Shown here piece after piece: positions 5,596 through 13,462 of a stretch of 23,038 nucleotides of DNA. Under the pieces are notes generated by a model. That model was not told where the DNA came from. It searched no databases and worked only from the letters and a program-made list of their open reading frames with translations. The stretch covers positions 1 to 23,038 of the forward strand of contig NZ_LSJI01000161.1 of assembly GCF_001557235.1 (NCBI RefSeq), given 5' to 3'. This DNA comes from Phenylobacterium sp. CCH9-H3 (lineage in GTDB: Bacteria; Pseudomonadota; Alphaproteobacteria; Caulobacterales; Caulobacteraceae). Made by a program: the position numbers and the translations under genes. The first letter of the stretch is position 1; each line of letters starts with the position of its first letter.

Positions 5596-6001
5596 GATCG
5601 TCGGTGAAGCGTTCGAACGTGGGCGACATGAGCGCGGCCATTCTCCATCGCGCGAGGAACGTCCCCAGGCCGCTCACCCGCGCCCTGTGCCGCACGACCG
5701 CTCGGGGGCCCCTCGGTTCAAGCTCGAAAGCGAATTCGAAGTTCATGATCCAGGGCAATCCAGTCACCCAGACGAGCCTTCGGCTCGGTTCGACTGCGGT
5801 GACGAAGCAATGCAAGATCAATGGGTGCGCCCTACCTGCGCGCCGGTGGGTTGGCGTGTAGTCGACAGCGCCGCCCACCTCGGCCTGGCCGCGGATCCGC
5901 AAAGCGAGCGTCCACGCCCCATAGTGTTCGAAGTCGAGGAGCGTGCGCCACACGTCGTCCGCTGTCGCCTCCACCTCCGCGACATGGTTTAGTTCGAACA
6001 T
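5567..6001 (-). CDS. SRPBCC-family protein
   Basis: A 144-residue protein of the SRPBCC (START/Bet v1-like) superfamily: FELNHVAEVEATADDVWRTL (first strand, helix with the conserved DVW), then DFEHYGAWTLALRIRGQAEV, ILHCFVTAVEPSRRLVWVTG, and a C-terminal helix region FLARWRMAALMSPTFERFTDDL. Members bind hydrophobic ligands or act as cyclases or dehydratases, but the specific role here is unknown. It differs clearly in sequence from the SRPBCC gene inside the IS66 element. The ribosome site before ATG 6001 is weak. Small doubtful frames follow it on the same strand. Confidence 0.75.
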   Translation of the reverse strand: MFELNHVAEVEATADDVWRTLLDFEHYGAWTLALRIRGQAEVGGAVDYTPTHRRAGRAHPLILHCFVTAVEPSRRLVWVTGLPWIMNFEFAFELEPRGPRAVVRHRARVSGLGTFLARWRMAALMSPTFERFTDDLGRRCARRR

Positions 6002-6178
6002 GGCGTTTCATAGGTGCTGGCCAAGATCACCGCTAGCCTCCATCAGCGGAGGAGGCGCCTTCGTCCATCGATCGGGGCGCCCGCCGGATGTCTACGAGTT
6101 CGCTCGCACCATTTCGTAATTTCCTCGGGGTGGTCGGTCGCCCTAGGCGGTCGCGACTATCTGCAGGGAGCGTGATCT

Positions 6179-6916
6179 ATGAAGCTGAAGGCACTCGCGG
6201 TGAGTCTCTCGATGGTGGCCACAGTCGCGGCCGCCGAACCGACCCATGTCACGGTCCGCGCTCAGTCGCTGGATGCGAAGTTCATCGGCGATCAGATGGG
6301 CGGCGTACAGGTCACCCTTCGCGACGCCCGCACCAAGCGGGTGCTCGCGCGCGGCATCACCAAGGGCGGCACGGGTGACACGCAGCGGATCATGCGCACG
6401 CCTCGCGGCCGAGGTGCGCAGATCAGCGACGCCTCGACCGCCGGGTTCGATGCGGTGGTCGACATCGACACGCCGACGCTGATCGAAGCGGAAGGCGTCG
6501 GCCCGCTGGGCAAGCCGGCCTCACAGGTGCGGGTGACCTCAAACCTCTGGGTGCTCCCGGGTCGAGACATCTCCGGCGACGGATGGGTCCTGACTTTCGC
6601 AGGCCTCGTAATCGAGCCGGACTTTGCGCTCATGGAGTCGCGGACCCCGAAGCTCTCGGCGAAGGTCACACTCATGTGCGGCTGCCCCATCGAGCCGGGC
6701 GGCCTCTGGAACGCCGACAACTACGCCCTCGAAGCCCAACTCTCTCGCGGGCGCACGGTCGTGGCGCGCACCCCACTCACCTATGCCGGAACCACCAGCG
6801 TCTTCGCCGGCGCGTTTCCAGAGACGCCGCCGGGTGACTATCGCCTACGTGTGACCGCAGTGGACAAGTCCACTCCGAACGCGGGCGTCTGGGAGGGTTC
6901 AGTGCGGGTGCGCTAG
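6179..6916 (+). CDS. Exported protein of unknown function
   Basis: A 245-residue protein with a short signal peptide (MKLKALAVSLSMVATVAAA, cleavage at about residue 19). The mature chain is beta-rich with repeated V-T/V-R-V strands, looking like two immunoglobulin-like or carboxypeptidase-regulatory-like sandwiches. It ends in a GDYRLRVTAVDKSTPNAGVW segment that resembles the last strands of such a domain. A CGCP motif followed by IEPGGLWNADNY (about residues 165-182) is the most distinctive feature and could be a disulfide or metal site. GGGAG at 6165-6169 lies 9 nt before the ATG. It stands alone: 177 bp from the divergent SRPBCC gene and 228 bp from the next gene. I do not recognise a named family. 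Confidence 0.75.
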   Translation: MKLKALAVSLSMVATVAAAEPTHVTVRAQSLDAKFIGDQMGGVQVTLRDARTKRVLARGITKGGTGDTQRIMRTPRGRGAQISDASTAGFDAVVDIDTPTLIEAEGVGPLGKPASQVRVTSNLWVLPGRDISGDGWVLTFAGLVIEPDFALMESRTPKLSAKVTLMCGCPIEPGGLWNADNYALEAQLSRGRTVVARTPLTYAGTTSVFAGAFPETPPGDYRLRVTAVDKSTPNAGVWEGSVRVR

Positions 6917-7017
6917 GCGCCTGCGCACTTGAAGCTGACCGCCATCCCGTGAGGGACCCAAGTCATGTCGCTTGGCCGAACGCCTCCAAAACGGTGAGCG
7001 GAGCGCGGGGCGCTGCC

Positions 7018-7066
7018 TTGAGCTTACATAACACCGGTGCATAAAGACGCTCAAATCCGCATTTGA
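7018..7066 (+). promoter_or_regulatory. Candidate promoter and operators before the TonB-dependent receptor
   Basis: TTGAGC (7018-7023) and CATAAA (7040-7045) are separated by 16 bp, a plausible sigma-70-type promoter. The palindrome CACCGGTG (7032-7039) sits in the spacer, and TCAAAT/ATTTGA (7051-7056 and 7061-7066) forms a second inverted repeat just downstream. This suggests regulated expression of the receptor; the regulator is not identified. Confidence 0.3.
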
Positions 7067-7144
7067 AGTGCTGATTGCCCCGTGGTCGGTTCCGTTGCCG
7101 CCCGCGGAACGCCCGCAGCCGGCGACAGCCCAAGGGGGAATGGC

Positions 7145-9634
7145 ATGGGTTCGAGGCGTTCGGCCGCGCGAGCGGCGCTACTGGCTTCCATCTCGGCGAC
7201 GGCGAGCGCCGCCGTCTGGGGCGCGCCCGCCTTGGCGCTTGCCCAAGGTGCGGCCGCCGAACAGATCGACGAGGTGGTCGTCACCGGCACGCGCCGGGCG
7301 GGCGTCACCCTGACCCAGTCCTCCACGCCGGTGGACGTGGTCTCCGGCGAGACCCTGCAGCGCCAGGGCGCCTCCGACCTCAACGACGCGCTGAAGACCA
7401 CCGTGGTCTCGCTCAACGTGCAGAAGTTCGTGGCCCAGGACGCCTCGGCCTTCGTGCGGCCCTTCAGCCTGCGGGGCCTGCCGCCGGACCAGACCCTGGT
7501 GCTTGTGAACGGCAAGCGCCGGCACCGCTCGGCGGTGGTGCAGATCACCAACCAGCCGCTGGCGGCCGGCGCCCAGGGCGTCGACCTCTCCTCGATCCCC
7601 GCCATCGCAGTGGACCGGATCGAAGTTCTCCGGGACGGGGCCGCCGCGCAGTACGGCTCCGACGCCATCGCCGGCGTGATCAACTTCCAGCTCAAGCGCC
7701 AGAGTGAAGGCGTCACGGCGATCGCCCGCTACGGCCAGTTCTACGATGGCGACGGCGAGGACTATAACCTCCAACTCAATGTGGGCGTACCGCTCTCCGC
7801 CGAGGGTTTCCTGAACATCAGCGGCGAGCTGTCCAGCGCGGCCAAGACCTCGCGCGGCCGGCAGCGGCCGGACGCCCAGGCGCTGATCGCCGCCGGCAAC
7901 ACCGCCGTCCCGGACCCGGCCCAGCGCTGGGGGGCGCCGAAGGTCGACGCCGCCCGCCTGTTCTTCAATGCCGAGCTCCCCGCGACGGCGTCGGTCACGG
8001 CCTACGCCTTCGGCAACTTCGGACAGGCCTCGGCCGAGTCCGACTTCTTCTACCGCTCGCTGAGCCGCGCCGACGTCTTCGCCAGCGTGCCGCTCACCAC
8101 GACGCCGGGCGGTCCGCGCTTCAGCTTCACCAGCCGCTTCCCGGGCGGCTTCGCGCCGATCTTCCGCAGCAACATGCTCGACATGAGCCTGACGGCGGGG
8201 GCGAAGGGCGAGGCGCTCGGCGGGCTGCGCTACGACTTCAGCGCCGGGCTCGCGCAGAACGAGATCGAGTTCAAGCTCGACAATACGGTCAACCCCTCCC
8301 TGGGCCCGGCCTCCCCGAACGCGTTCCGGGCGGGCGAGTTGCAGCAGCGCGAGGGGCGGCTCAACGCCGACTTCGTCTACCCCCTCGACACCGGCCTGTT
8401 CGCCGAGCCGCTGAACGTGGCCTTCGGCGCCGAGTACCGGCGCGAGACCTTCGAGATCAAGCCGGGCGAGCCCGCCTCCTACCAGGCGGGACGGTTCGCC
8501 AGCGTCCTCGATCCCGACACCGGCCGCATCGTCGGCCTGGCCGTGGGCTCGAGCGGCTTCCCTGGCTACACGCCGGCCTCGGCCGGGTCGTTCTCGCGGA
8601 GCAACTGGGCGGCTTACCTGGACCTCGAGACCGAGGTCATGGACAGGCTGACGATCGGCGCGGCCGCCCGCTACGAGGACTTCTCGGACTTCGGCAGCAC
8701 CTTCAACTGGAAGCTAACCGGCCGGTACGAGCTGTTCGACGGCCTCGCCGTGCGGGGCTCCGTCAACACCGGCTTCCGCGCGCCGACGCCCGGCCAGTCC
8801 AACATCTCCGACGTGGCCACCAACATCGATCCGCTTACCGGCGGTCTGCTGCTCATCGCGACCCGCCCGCCCACCGATCCGGTCGCCCAGTTCTACGGCG
8901 CTCAGCCTCTCAAGGAGGAGGAGTCCAAGAACTACGCCGTGGGCGCCGTCCTCGACGTGGGCGGCTGGGTGCTGACGGCGGACTACTTCAACATCCAGGT
9001 GGAAGACCGCATCGCGCTCACCTCGCGGATCACCATCACCCCGGCCGACCGCGCCGCGCTCATCGCCCGCGGCACGCCGGCCGGCGACCTCCAGAGCGTG
9101 CGCTTCTTTGGGAACTTCTTCGACACCGAGACCGAGGGCGTCGACGTCGTGCTCTCCAAGTCCTGGGCGCTGGACCTGGGCAAGGTCGGGCTGACGGCGG
9201 CGGCCAACTACACCAAGAGCAAAGTCACCGAACTGCGCGACGTCCGCGCCGTCGACCGCGAGCGGCGGATCGAGATCGGCAACTTCAATCCGCGCTGGCG
9301 CGGCAACGTCACCGGCACATGGGAACGCGGCCCCTGGAACGTGCTGGTGCGGGCCAACTACTACGGCAAGTGGATCGACGCGGTCCCCAACGCCACGCCG
9401 ACGGCGCTCTCCTTCGACCAGGAGTTCGGGGCGGAGTGGCTGGTGGACGCCGAGGTCAGCTACCAGGCCACAGAGAACCTCGCCATCGCCGTGGGCGCCG
9501 ACAACCTCTTCGACGCCTATCCCGATAAGGACCGGCGCCAGGCGCAGATCAACAACGGCATCGTCTATCCGCAGTTCTCGCCCTTCGGCTTCAACGGCGG
9601 CTTCTGGTACGTGCGGCTCACCGGGAAGTTCTAG
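7145..9634 (+). CDS. TonB-dependent outer-membrane receptor
   Basis: An 829-residue outer-membrane beta-barrel for energy-dependent uptake, driven by TonB-ExbBD. ATG 7145 is chosen because it follows AAGGGGG (7132-7138) and starts a signal peptide (residues 1-34, ending ALALAQG); the frame itself is open from 7082. A TonB-box-like IDEVVVTG lies at residues 41-48. The plug domain follows, with DLNDALKTTV, SLRGLPPDQTLVLVNGKRRH and the typical VLRDGAAAQYGSDAIAGVIN. The remaining 600 residues are barrel strands, including GFRAPTPGQSNISD, NYYGKWIDAV and VGADNLFDAYPDK, ending in aromatic VRLTGKF as required for barrel assembly. It lies directly before a RidA gene and near an amino-acid ABC transporter, which suggests an amino-acid-like or peptide-like substrate (inference). 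Confidence 0.93.
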   Translation: MGSRRSAARAALLASISATASAAVWGAPALALAQGAAAEQIDEVVVTGTRRAGVTLTQSSTPVDVVSGETLQRQGASDLNDALKTTVVSLNVQKFVAQDASAFVRPFSLRGLPPDQTLVLVNGKRRHRSAVVQITNQPLAAGAQGVDLSSIPAIAVDRIEVLRDGAAAQYGSDAIAGVINFQLKRQSEGVTAIARYGQFYDGDGEDYNLQLNVGVPLSAEGFLNISGELSSAAKTSRGRQRPDAQALIAAGNTAVPDPAQRWGAPKVDAARLFFNAELPATASVTAYAFGNFGQASAESDFFYRSLSRADVFASVPLTTTPGGPRFSFTSRFPGGFAPIFRSNMLDMSLTAGAKGEALGGLRYDFSAGLAQNEIEFKLDNTVNPSLGPASPNAFRAGELQQREGRLNADFVYPLDTGLFAEPLNVAFGAEYRRETFEIKPGEPASYQAGRFASVLDPDTGRIVGLAVGSSGFPGYTPASAGSFSRSNWAAYLDLETEVMDRLTIGAAARYEDFSDFGSTFNWKLTGRYELFDGLAVRGSVNTGFRAPTPGQSNISDVATNIDPLTGGLLLIATRPPTDPVAQFYGAQPLKEEESKNYAVGAVLDVGGWVLTADYFNIQVEDRIALTSRITITPADRAALIARGTPAGDLQSVRFFGNFFDTETEGVDVVLSKSWALDLGKVGLTAAANYTKSKVTELRDVRAVDRERRIEIGNFNPRWRGNVTGTWERGPWNVLVRANYYGKWIDAVPNATPTALSFDQEFGAEWLVDAEVSYQATENLAIAVGADNLFDAYPDKDRRQAQINNGIVYPQFSPFGFNGGFWYVRLTGKF

Positions 9635-9677
9635 AGCCGCCCTTCCTGCTCGCTTCCCCCTTCCCTCCCCAGATGAC

Positions 9678-9701
9678 GGGCCGCGCCGCGGGGCGCGGCC
9701 C
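9678..9701 (+). terminator. GC hairpin between receptor gene and ridA
   Basis: GGGCCGCGCC (9678-9687), loop GCGG, GGCGCGGCCC (9692-9701): a perfect 10-bp all-G/C stem 43 bp after the receptor stop and 13 bp before the ridA start. No T tract follows, so it could be a transcript-stabilising or attenuating hairpin rather than a full terminator. Its presence also argues against the earlier in-frame ATG at 9673. Confidence 0.4.
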
Positions 9702-9714
9702 AAAGGGCGTCCCC

Positions 9715-10185
9715 ATGACCCAGAGTCCCATCGAGGCCCGGCTCGCCGCGCTCGGCCTCACGCTTCCTCCCACCGGCGCGCCGGTGGCCAACTATGTCCC
9801 GGTCGTCGTGCACGGCGGGCTTGCCGTGGTGTCCGGCCAGCTTCCGTGCGGCGACGAAGGCCTCGTCGTCGGGAGGGTGGGCGAGGACCTCTCCCTCGAC
9901 GACGGCCGAGCGGCGGCAAGGCTCTGCGCCCTGGCCATCCTGGCCCAACTCCGCGCTGCTCTCGGCGGCTCGCTCGAGCCGGTCGTCCGCTGCGTCCAGC
10001 TGACCGGCTTCGTCAACGCCGCACCCGGCTTCACCGACCACCCGCAGGTGATCAACGGCGCCTCCGACCTGATGGTGGCGGTCTTCGCCGACGCAGGGCG
10101 CCACGCCCGCGCGGCGGTGGGCGCCGCGAGCCTGCCGCTCGGCGCCGCCGTGGAGGTCGCCGCCACCTTCGCCGTGGCGTCCTAG
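9715..10185 (+). CDS. RidA (YjgF/YER057c/UK114) family protein
   Basis: A 156-residue RidA-family protein. RidA hydrolyses reactive enamine/imine intermediates such as 2-aminoacrylate, released by PLP enzymes, to keto acids and ammonia. The family pattern is visible: VVVHGGLAVVSGQLP at the front, VRCVQLTGFVNAAPGF in the middle, and RAAVGAASLPLGAAVEV near the C terminus, with the conserved Arg preceding AAVG. It is longer than Escherichia coli RidA and belongs to one of the longer subfamilies, whose substrates are less well defined. ATG 9715 is preferred to the in-frame ATG 9673, which would add a Gly/Arg-rich tail of low quality and contain the hairpin. Its stop shares the bases CTAG with the convergent LysR gene. 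Confidence 0.88.
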   Translation: MTQSPIEARLAALGLTLPPTGAPVANYVPVVVHGGLAVVSGQLPCGDEGLVVGRVGEDLSLDDGRAAARLCALAILAQLRAALGGSLEPVVRCVQLTGFVNAAPGFTDHPQVINGASDLMVAVFADAGRHARAAVGAASLPLGAAVEVAATFAVAS

Positions 10186-11123
10186 GCGCCGGCGTGGGGC
10201 TCGAAGCGGCCGAAGCGGTCTTCGCAGGCGCGGGCGAGCTGGTCCCGATCGCGTTCCAGCAGCTCCACCAGCTCGTCCACCAGCCGGGAGCGCGCCCGAT
10301 GCGGCGGCAGGATCATCAGCGAGCGGAAGGCGATAGCCGGCTCGAAGGGCTTGGCCAGCAGGCCGAGCGGCTCGAACCGGTCGGAGACGTAGGTCAGCGA
10401 GTTGGTGAGGCCGACGCCGGCCCCCTCCAGCGCGAGCTGGCAGATGGTGGCGGCGAACTGGGTCTCCACCACGACCCGCGGCCGCGCCCCGGCCGCGGCC
10501 AGGGCGGCGTCGAACTGCAGGCGCGCCGTGTCGTCGGGCGCGAGCGAGATGACCGGCTGGCCGTCCAGCATCCGCGGCCGGATGACCGGCTCGCCCGCCA
10601 GGGCGTGGCCCGGCGGCACGACGCACACGCCTCGCGTCTCGATGAACGGCTTCACGACCAGGTTGGCGCGATCGATCTCCTCGGCGCAGAGGCCGATGTC
10701 GTAGGCGCCGGACGCCACCAGGTTCCGCACCGTCACGGAGTTGCCGATCTCGAAGCGGATCGAGACCTCCGGCCGCCGGTCGGCGAACCGCTTCAGCACC
10801 TTCGGCACGAAGGACAGGCCCAGCGCCGCGGAACTGGCGATCCGCACCGAGCCCGTGCCGACGGCGCGCATCCGGGCCACCGACTGGCGCAGCCGGTCCA
10901 TGCCCACGAAGGTGTCGAGCACCTCCTGATAGAGCACGTGCGCCTCGGGCGTCGGCGTCAGCCGCGGGCCGCTGCGCTCGAAGAGCTTCAGCTTGGTGGT
11001 GTCCTCGAGCCGCTTCAGCGAGCGGCTGATCGCCGGCTGCGAGACGCGCATCAGCTCCGCCGCGGCGGTGGTGGAGCCGGTCTTCATCACCGCGCTGAAG
11101 GCTTCGATCAGGGTGAGGTTCAT
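10182..11123 (-). CDS. LysR-type transcriptional regulator
   Basis: A 313-residue LysR-family regulator. Residues 1-60 hold the winged helix-turn-helix (NLTLIEAFSAVMKTGSTTAA, then SQPAISRSLKRLED and LFERSGPRLTPTPEA), followed by the periplasmic-binding-like effector domain (SVRIASSAALGLSFVPKVL to the end). The frame is open further upstream to 11324, but ATG 11123 starts the canonical helix-turn-helix. It is divergent from the beta-lyase/Aap operon, the classic arrangement in which LysR controls the neighbouring promoter in response to its substrate. It converges on ridA with stop codons overlapping in CTAG. It most likely senses the imported amino compound (inference). Confidence 0.92.
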   Translation of the reverse strand: MNLTLIEAFSAVMKTGSTTAAAELMRVSQPAISRSLKRLEDTTKLKLFERSGPRLTPTPEAHVLYQEVLDTFVGMDRLRQSVARMRAVGTGSVRIASSAALGLSFVPKVLKRFADRRPEVSIRFEIGNSVTVRNLVASGAYDIGLCAEEIDRANLVVKPFIETRGVCVVPPGHALAGEPVIRPRMLDGQPVISLAPDDTARLQFDAALAAAGARPRVVVETQFAATICQLALEGAGVGLTNSLTYVSDRFEPLGLLAKPFEPAIAFRSLMILPPHRARSRLVDELVELLERDRDQLARACEDRFGRFEPHAGA

Positions 11124-11220
11124 GGCGTCAGCATAACCTCCACGCATGCTTACGCCGCAACTATGAATTTGAACGTCTACCAAGGCCGGGCTACGCCTGG
11201 TCCCGCAAGGAGCAGTTGAG
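11124..11220. promoter_or_regulatory. Divergent control region between lysR and the beta-lyase/aap operon
   Basis: The 97-bp gap separates divergent starts and should hold both promoters and the LysR sites. It is noticeably less GC-rich near 11130-11180 and contains the palindrome GCATGC (11144-11149) in a longer dyad-like stretch. No unambiguous T-N11-A box can be singled out by eye. AAGGAG (11207-11212) is a good ribosome site 8 nt before the ATG at 11221. Confidence 0.45.
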
Positions 11221-12414
11221 ATGCGTGACCCCACCCTCTGCGTGACGCCCGGACAGGGGCTGGAGGCGCCGTTCGAGAGCCTCGCGGTGCCGGTGCACCG
11301 CGCCTCCACGGTCGTCTTCCCCACCGTCGCGGCCTATCAGGGCCGTCGCGACGAGATCTACGACGGCTTCTCGTACGGCCTCTACGGCACGCCGACGTCG
11401 CGCGAGCTGGAGACGCGGCTGGCGCGGCTGGAGGGCGCCGCGCGCACGCTGGCCCTGCCGTCGGGGTTCTCGGCCATCGCCCTCGCCACCCTGGCCGCCG
11501 CCGCACCGGGCCAGGAGGTCCTGTTCCCGGACACGATCTACGACACCGTGCGCCCCTTCGCGGACAGGTTCCTGGCCGGCCTCGGCATCGGATCGCGCTA
11601 CTACGACCCGATGCTGGGCGCGGACATCGCCGACCAGCTCACCGACGCGACCGCGCTGGTCTGGGTGGAGTCCCCCGGCTCCATGAGCATGGAGGTCCAG
11701 GACGTGCCGGCCATCGCCGCCGCGGCCCATGCCCGTGGCGCGAAGGTGGCGGCCGACAACACCTGGGCGACGCCGCTGCGCTTCAAGCCCCTGGCCCACG
11801 GAGTCGACTTCTCGGTCTGCGCGCTCTCGAAATATGTGGCGGGACATTCCGACGTGATGATGGGCTCGGTCTCCGTCGCTGACCTGGCGCTCTACCGCCG
11901 GCTCAAGGACCACAGCCGCTTCCTGGGGCTCGGCGTCTCCGCCGACGAGAGCAGCCTGGTGTTGCGGGGCCTTGAGACCCTCGCCATCCGCATGGACCGG
12001 GCCGAGCAGACCGCCGGACCCCTCGCCGCCTGGGCAGCCGGCCTGCCCGGCGTCGCCGAGGTGCGGTTCCCCGCCCTGCCCTCCAGCCCGGGCCATGACC
12101 ACTTCAAGCGTGACTTCACAGGCGGCGCTGGCCTGTTCTCGGTCTTCCTGGAGCCGTGGACCCGGCCGTTCGTGGCCGAGGCCGTGGAGTCCCTCAAGCT
12201 GTTCGCCATCGGCGCGAGCTGGGGCGGCACGCGCAGCCTCGTGGCGGTGCTGGACCGTCCGCCGCTGCGCACGGTCGCGCCCCTTCCCCACGAGGGGCCG
12301 GTGGTCCGGTTCAGCATCGGCCTCGAGGACCCCGAGGACCTGCAGGCGGACCTCGCTGCGGCCTTCGGACGGATCGCCGCCGCGCGCCCCGACGCCGCCC
12401 AGCGCCGGGCCTGA
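11221..12414 (+). CDS. metC: Cys/Met-metabolism PLP enzyme, cystathionine beta-lyase-like
   Basis: A 397-residue fold-type I PLP enzyme of the Cys/Met metabolism family. Conserved features: YGTPTSRELETRLARLEG at residues 55-72, LPSGFSAIALA (phosphate-binding loop) at 79-89, WVESPGS at 148-154, AADNTWATP at 177-185, and the Schiff-base lysine in ALSKYVAGHSDVMMG (K204). Near the C terminus, SWGGTRSL (substrate carboxylate binding) is the cystathionine beta-lyase form. MetC cleaves cystathionine to homocysteine, pyruvate and ammonia via 2-aminoacrylate; many relatives act on other cysteine S-conjugates. It is the first gene of an operon with the Aap transporter and near RidA, so a catabolic role on imported sulfur amino compounds is as likely as methionine biosynthesis. 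Confidence 0.85.
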   Translation: MRDPTLCVTPGQGLEAPFESLAVPVHRASTVVFPTVAAYQGRRDEIYDGFSYGLYGTPTSRELETRLARLEGAARTLALPSGFSAIALATLAAAAPGQEVLFPDTIYDTVRPFADRFLAGLGIGSRYYDPMLGADIADQLTDATALVWVESPGSMSMEVQDVPAIAAAAHARGAKVAADNTWATPLRFKPLAHGVDFSVCALSKYVAGHSDVMMGSVSVADLALYRRLKDHSRFLGLGVSADESSLVLRGLETLAIRMDRAEQTAGPLAAWAAGLPGVAEVRFPALPSSPGHDHFKRDFTGGAGLFSVFLEPWTRPFVAEAVESLKLFAIGASWGGTRSLVAVLDRPPLRTVAPLPHEGPVVRFSIGLEDPEDLQADLAAAFGRIAAARPDAAQRRA

Positions 12415-12420
12415 GGCGCC

Positions 12421-13458
12421 GTGCGCGGGCGCCTTCCCCGGCTCGGCCCGGCCGCCGCGGCGCTGGCGCTGGCGCTCTGCGCCTGCGCGCCCGCGCCCAA
12501 GGCCGAACGGGGCGCCATTCCCCGGATGGTGAAGCGCGACTACGTCACCTGCGGCGCGAGCCAGGGGATCACCGGCCTCTCCCGCCCGGACGAGAAGGGC
12601 GTGTGGCGGGGCTTCGACGTGGACGTCTGCCGCGCCTTCGCCGCCGCCCTCCTGGGCGACGCGAACAAGATCCGCTTCATCCCGCTCAACGCCGCTCAGC
12701 GGCTGCCGGCCGTGCAGACCGGCGAGATCGACGTGCTCCAGCGCACCACCACGGTGACCTTCACCCGCGACATGGCGATCCGCTTCGTGGCGGTGACCCA
12801 GTTCGATAGCGACGTGCTGATCTTCCGCAAGGCGCTCGGGACCGCCACCCCAGCCGGGCTGAACGGCCGCACCGTCTGCCTGCAGAGCGGCGGCAGCTCC
12901 GCCGACAACACGCTCACGCGGGTCGAGGCGGACGAGGGCATCCGCTTCGAGCGGGTCTATTTCGACTCCACCATCACCGCCCGCGACGCCTATTTCTCCG
13001 GCCGCTGCGACGTCTATGTGACCGACGGCTTCCTGGGCGCGAGCCAGGTGGCGACGGTGGCCCGCAACCCCGCCGACCACACCCTCGTCTATCTGGACCA
13101 CCTGCTGCCGCAGGGAGTCGCCATCGCCCGCGGCGACGACCGGTGGTTCGACGTCGTGCGCTGGACCGTGAACCTTCTCATCTGGGCCGAGCAGAACGGC
13201 GTCACCCAGGCCAATGTGGACGAGAAACTGAAGACCGGCCCGGCGGATGTCCGCCGCGTGCTGGGCGCCGACCCGGCCTTCGGCCGCGCCATCGGGTTGA
13301 ACCCGCGCTGGGCCTACAACGTCATCAAGCAGGTTGGGAACTACGGGGAGATCTGGGAGCGGAACCTGGGCGCCGGCACGCGCATCAAGGCCGAGCGGCG
13401 GCTGAACCGGTCGTACAAGGACGGCGGCCTGCTCTTCCCCTTCCCCTGGGACGTCTGA
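12421..13458 (+). CDS. aapJ: General amino-acid ABC transporter, substrate-binding protein
   Basis: A 345-residue periplasmic binding protein of the AapJ/BztA family. GTG 12421 is the start: GAGG overlapping the previous stop lies 4 nt upstream, and residues 1-22 form a signal peptide (ALALALCAC), possibly with lipoprotein attachment at a Cys, although the lipobox is imperfect. Core features: VTCGASQGITGLSRPDEKG, WRGFDVDVCRAFAAALLGD, LNAAQRLPAVQTGEIDVLQR, CLQSGGSSADN, and CDVYVTDGFLGAS, all typical of AapJ. AapJ relatives bind a broad range of L-amino acids. It lies 6 bp after metC and 4 bp before aapQ, so all are in one operon. Confidence 0.93.
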   Translation: MRGRLPRLGPAAAALALALCACAPAPKAERGAIPRMVKRDYVTCGASQGITGLSRPDEKGVWRGFDVDVCRAFAAALLGDANKIRFIPLNAAQRLPAVQTGEIDVLQRTTTVTFTRDMAIRFVAVTQFDSDVLIFRKALGTATPAGLNGRTVCLQSGGSSADNTLTRVEADEGIRFERVYFDSTITARDAYFSGRCDVYVTDGFLGASQVATVARNPADHTLVYLDHLLPQGVAIARGDDRWFDVVRWTVNLLIWAEQNGVTQANVDEKLKTGPADVRRVLGADPAFGRAIGLNPRWAYNVIKQVGNYGEIWERNLGAGTRIKAERRLNRSYKDGGLLFPFPWDV

Positions 13459-13462
13459 CGCG

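Noticed and set aside
11191..13101. 636-codon leftward open frame
   Set aside because: Antisense of the beta-lyase and aapJ; composition is Gly/Arg/His-rich with no domain, and the sense genes are certain.
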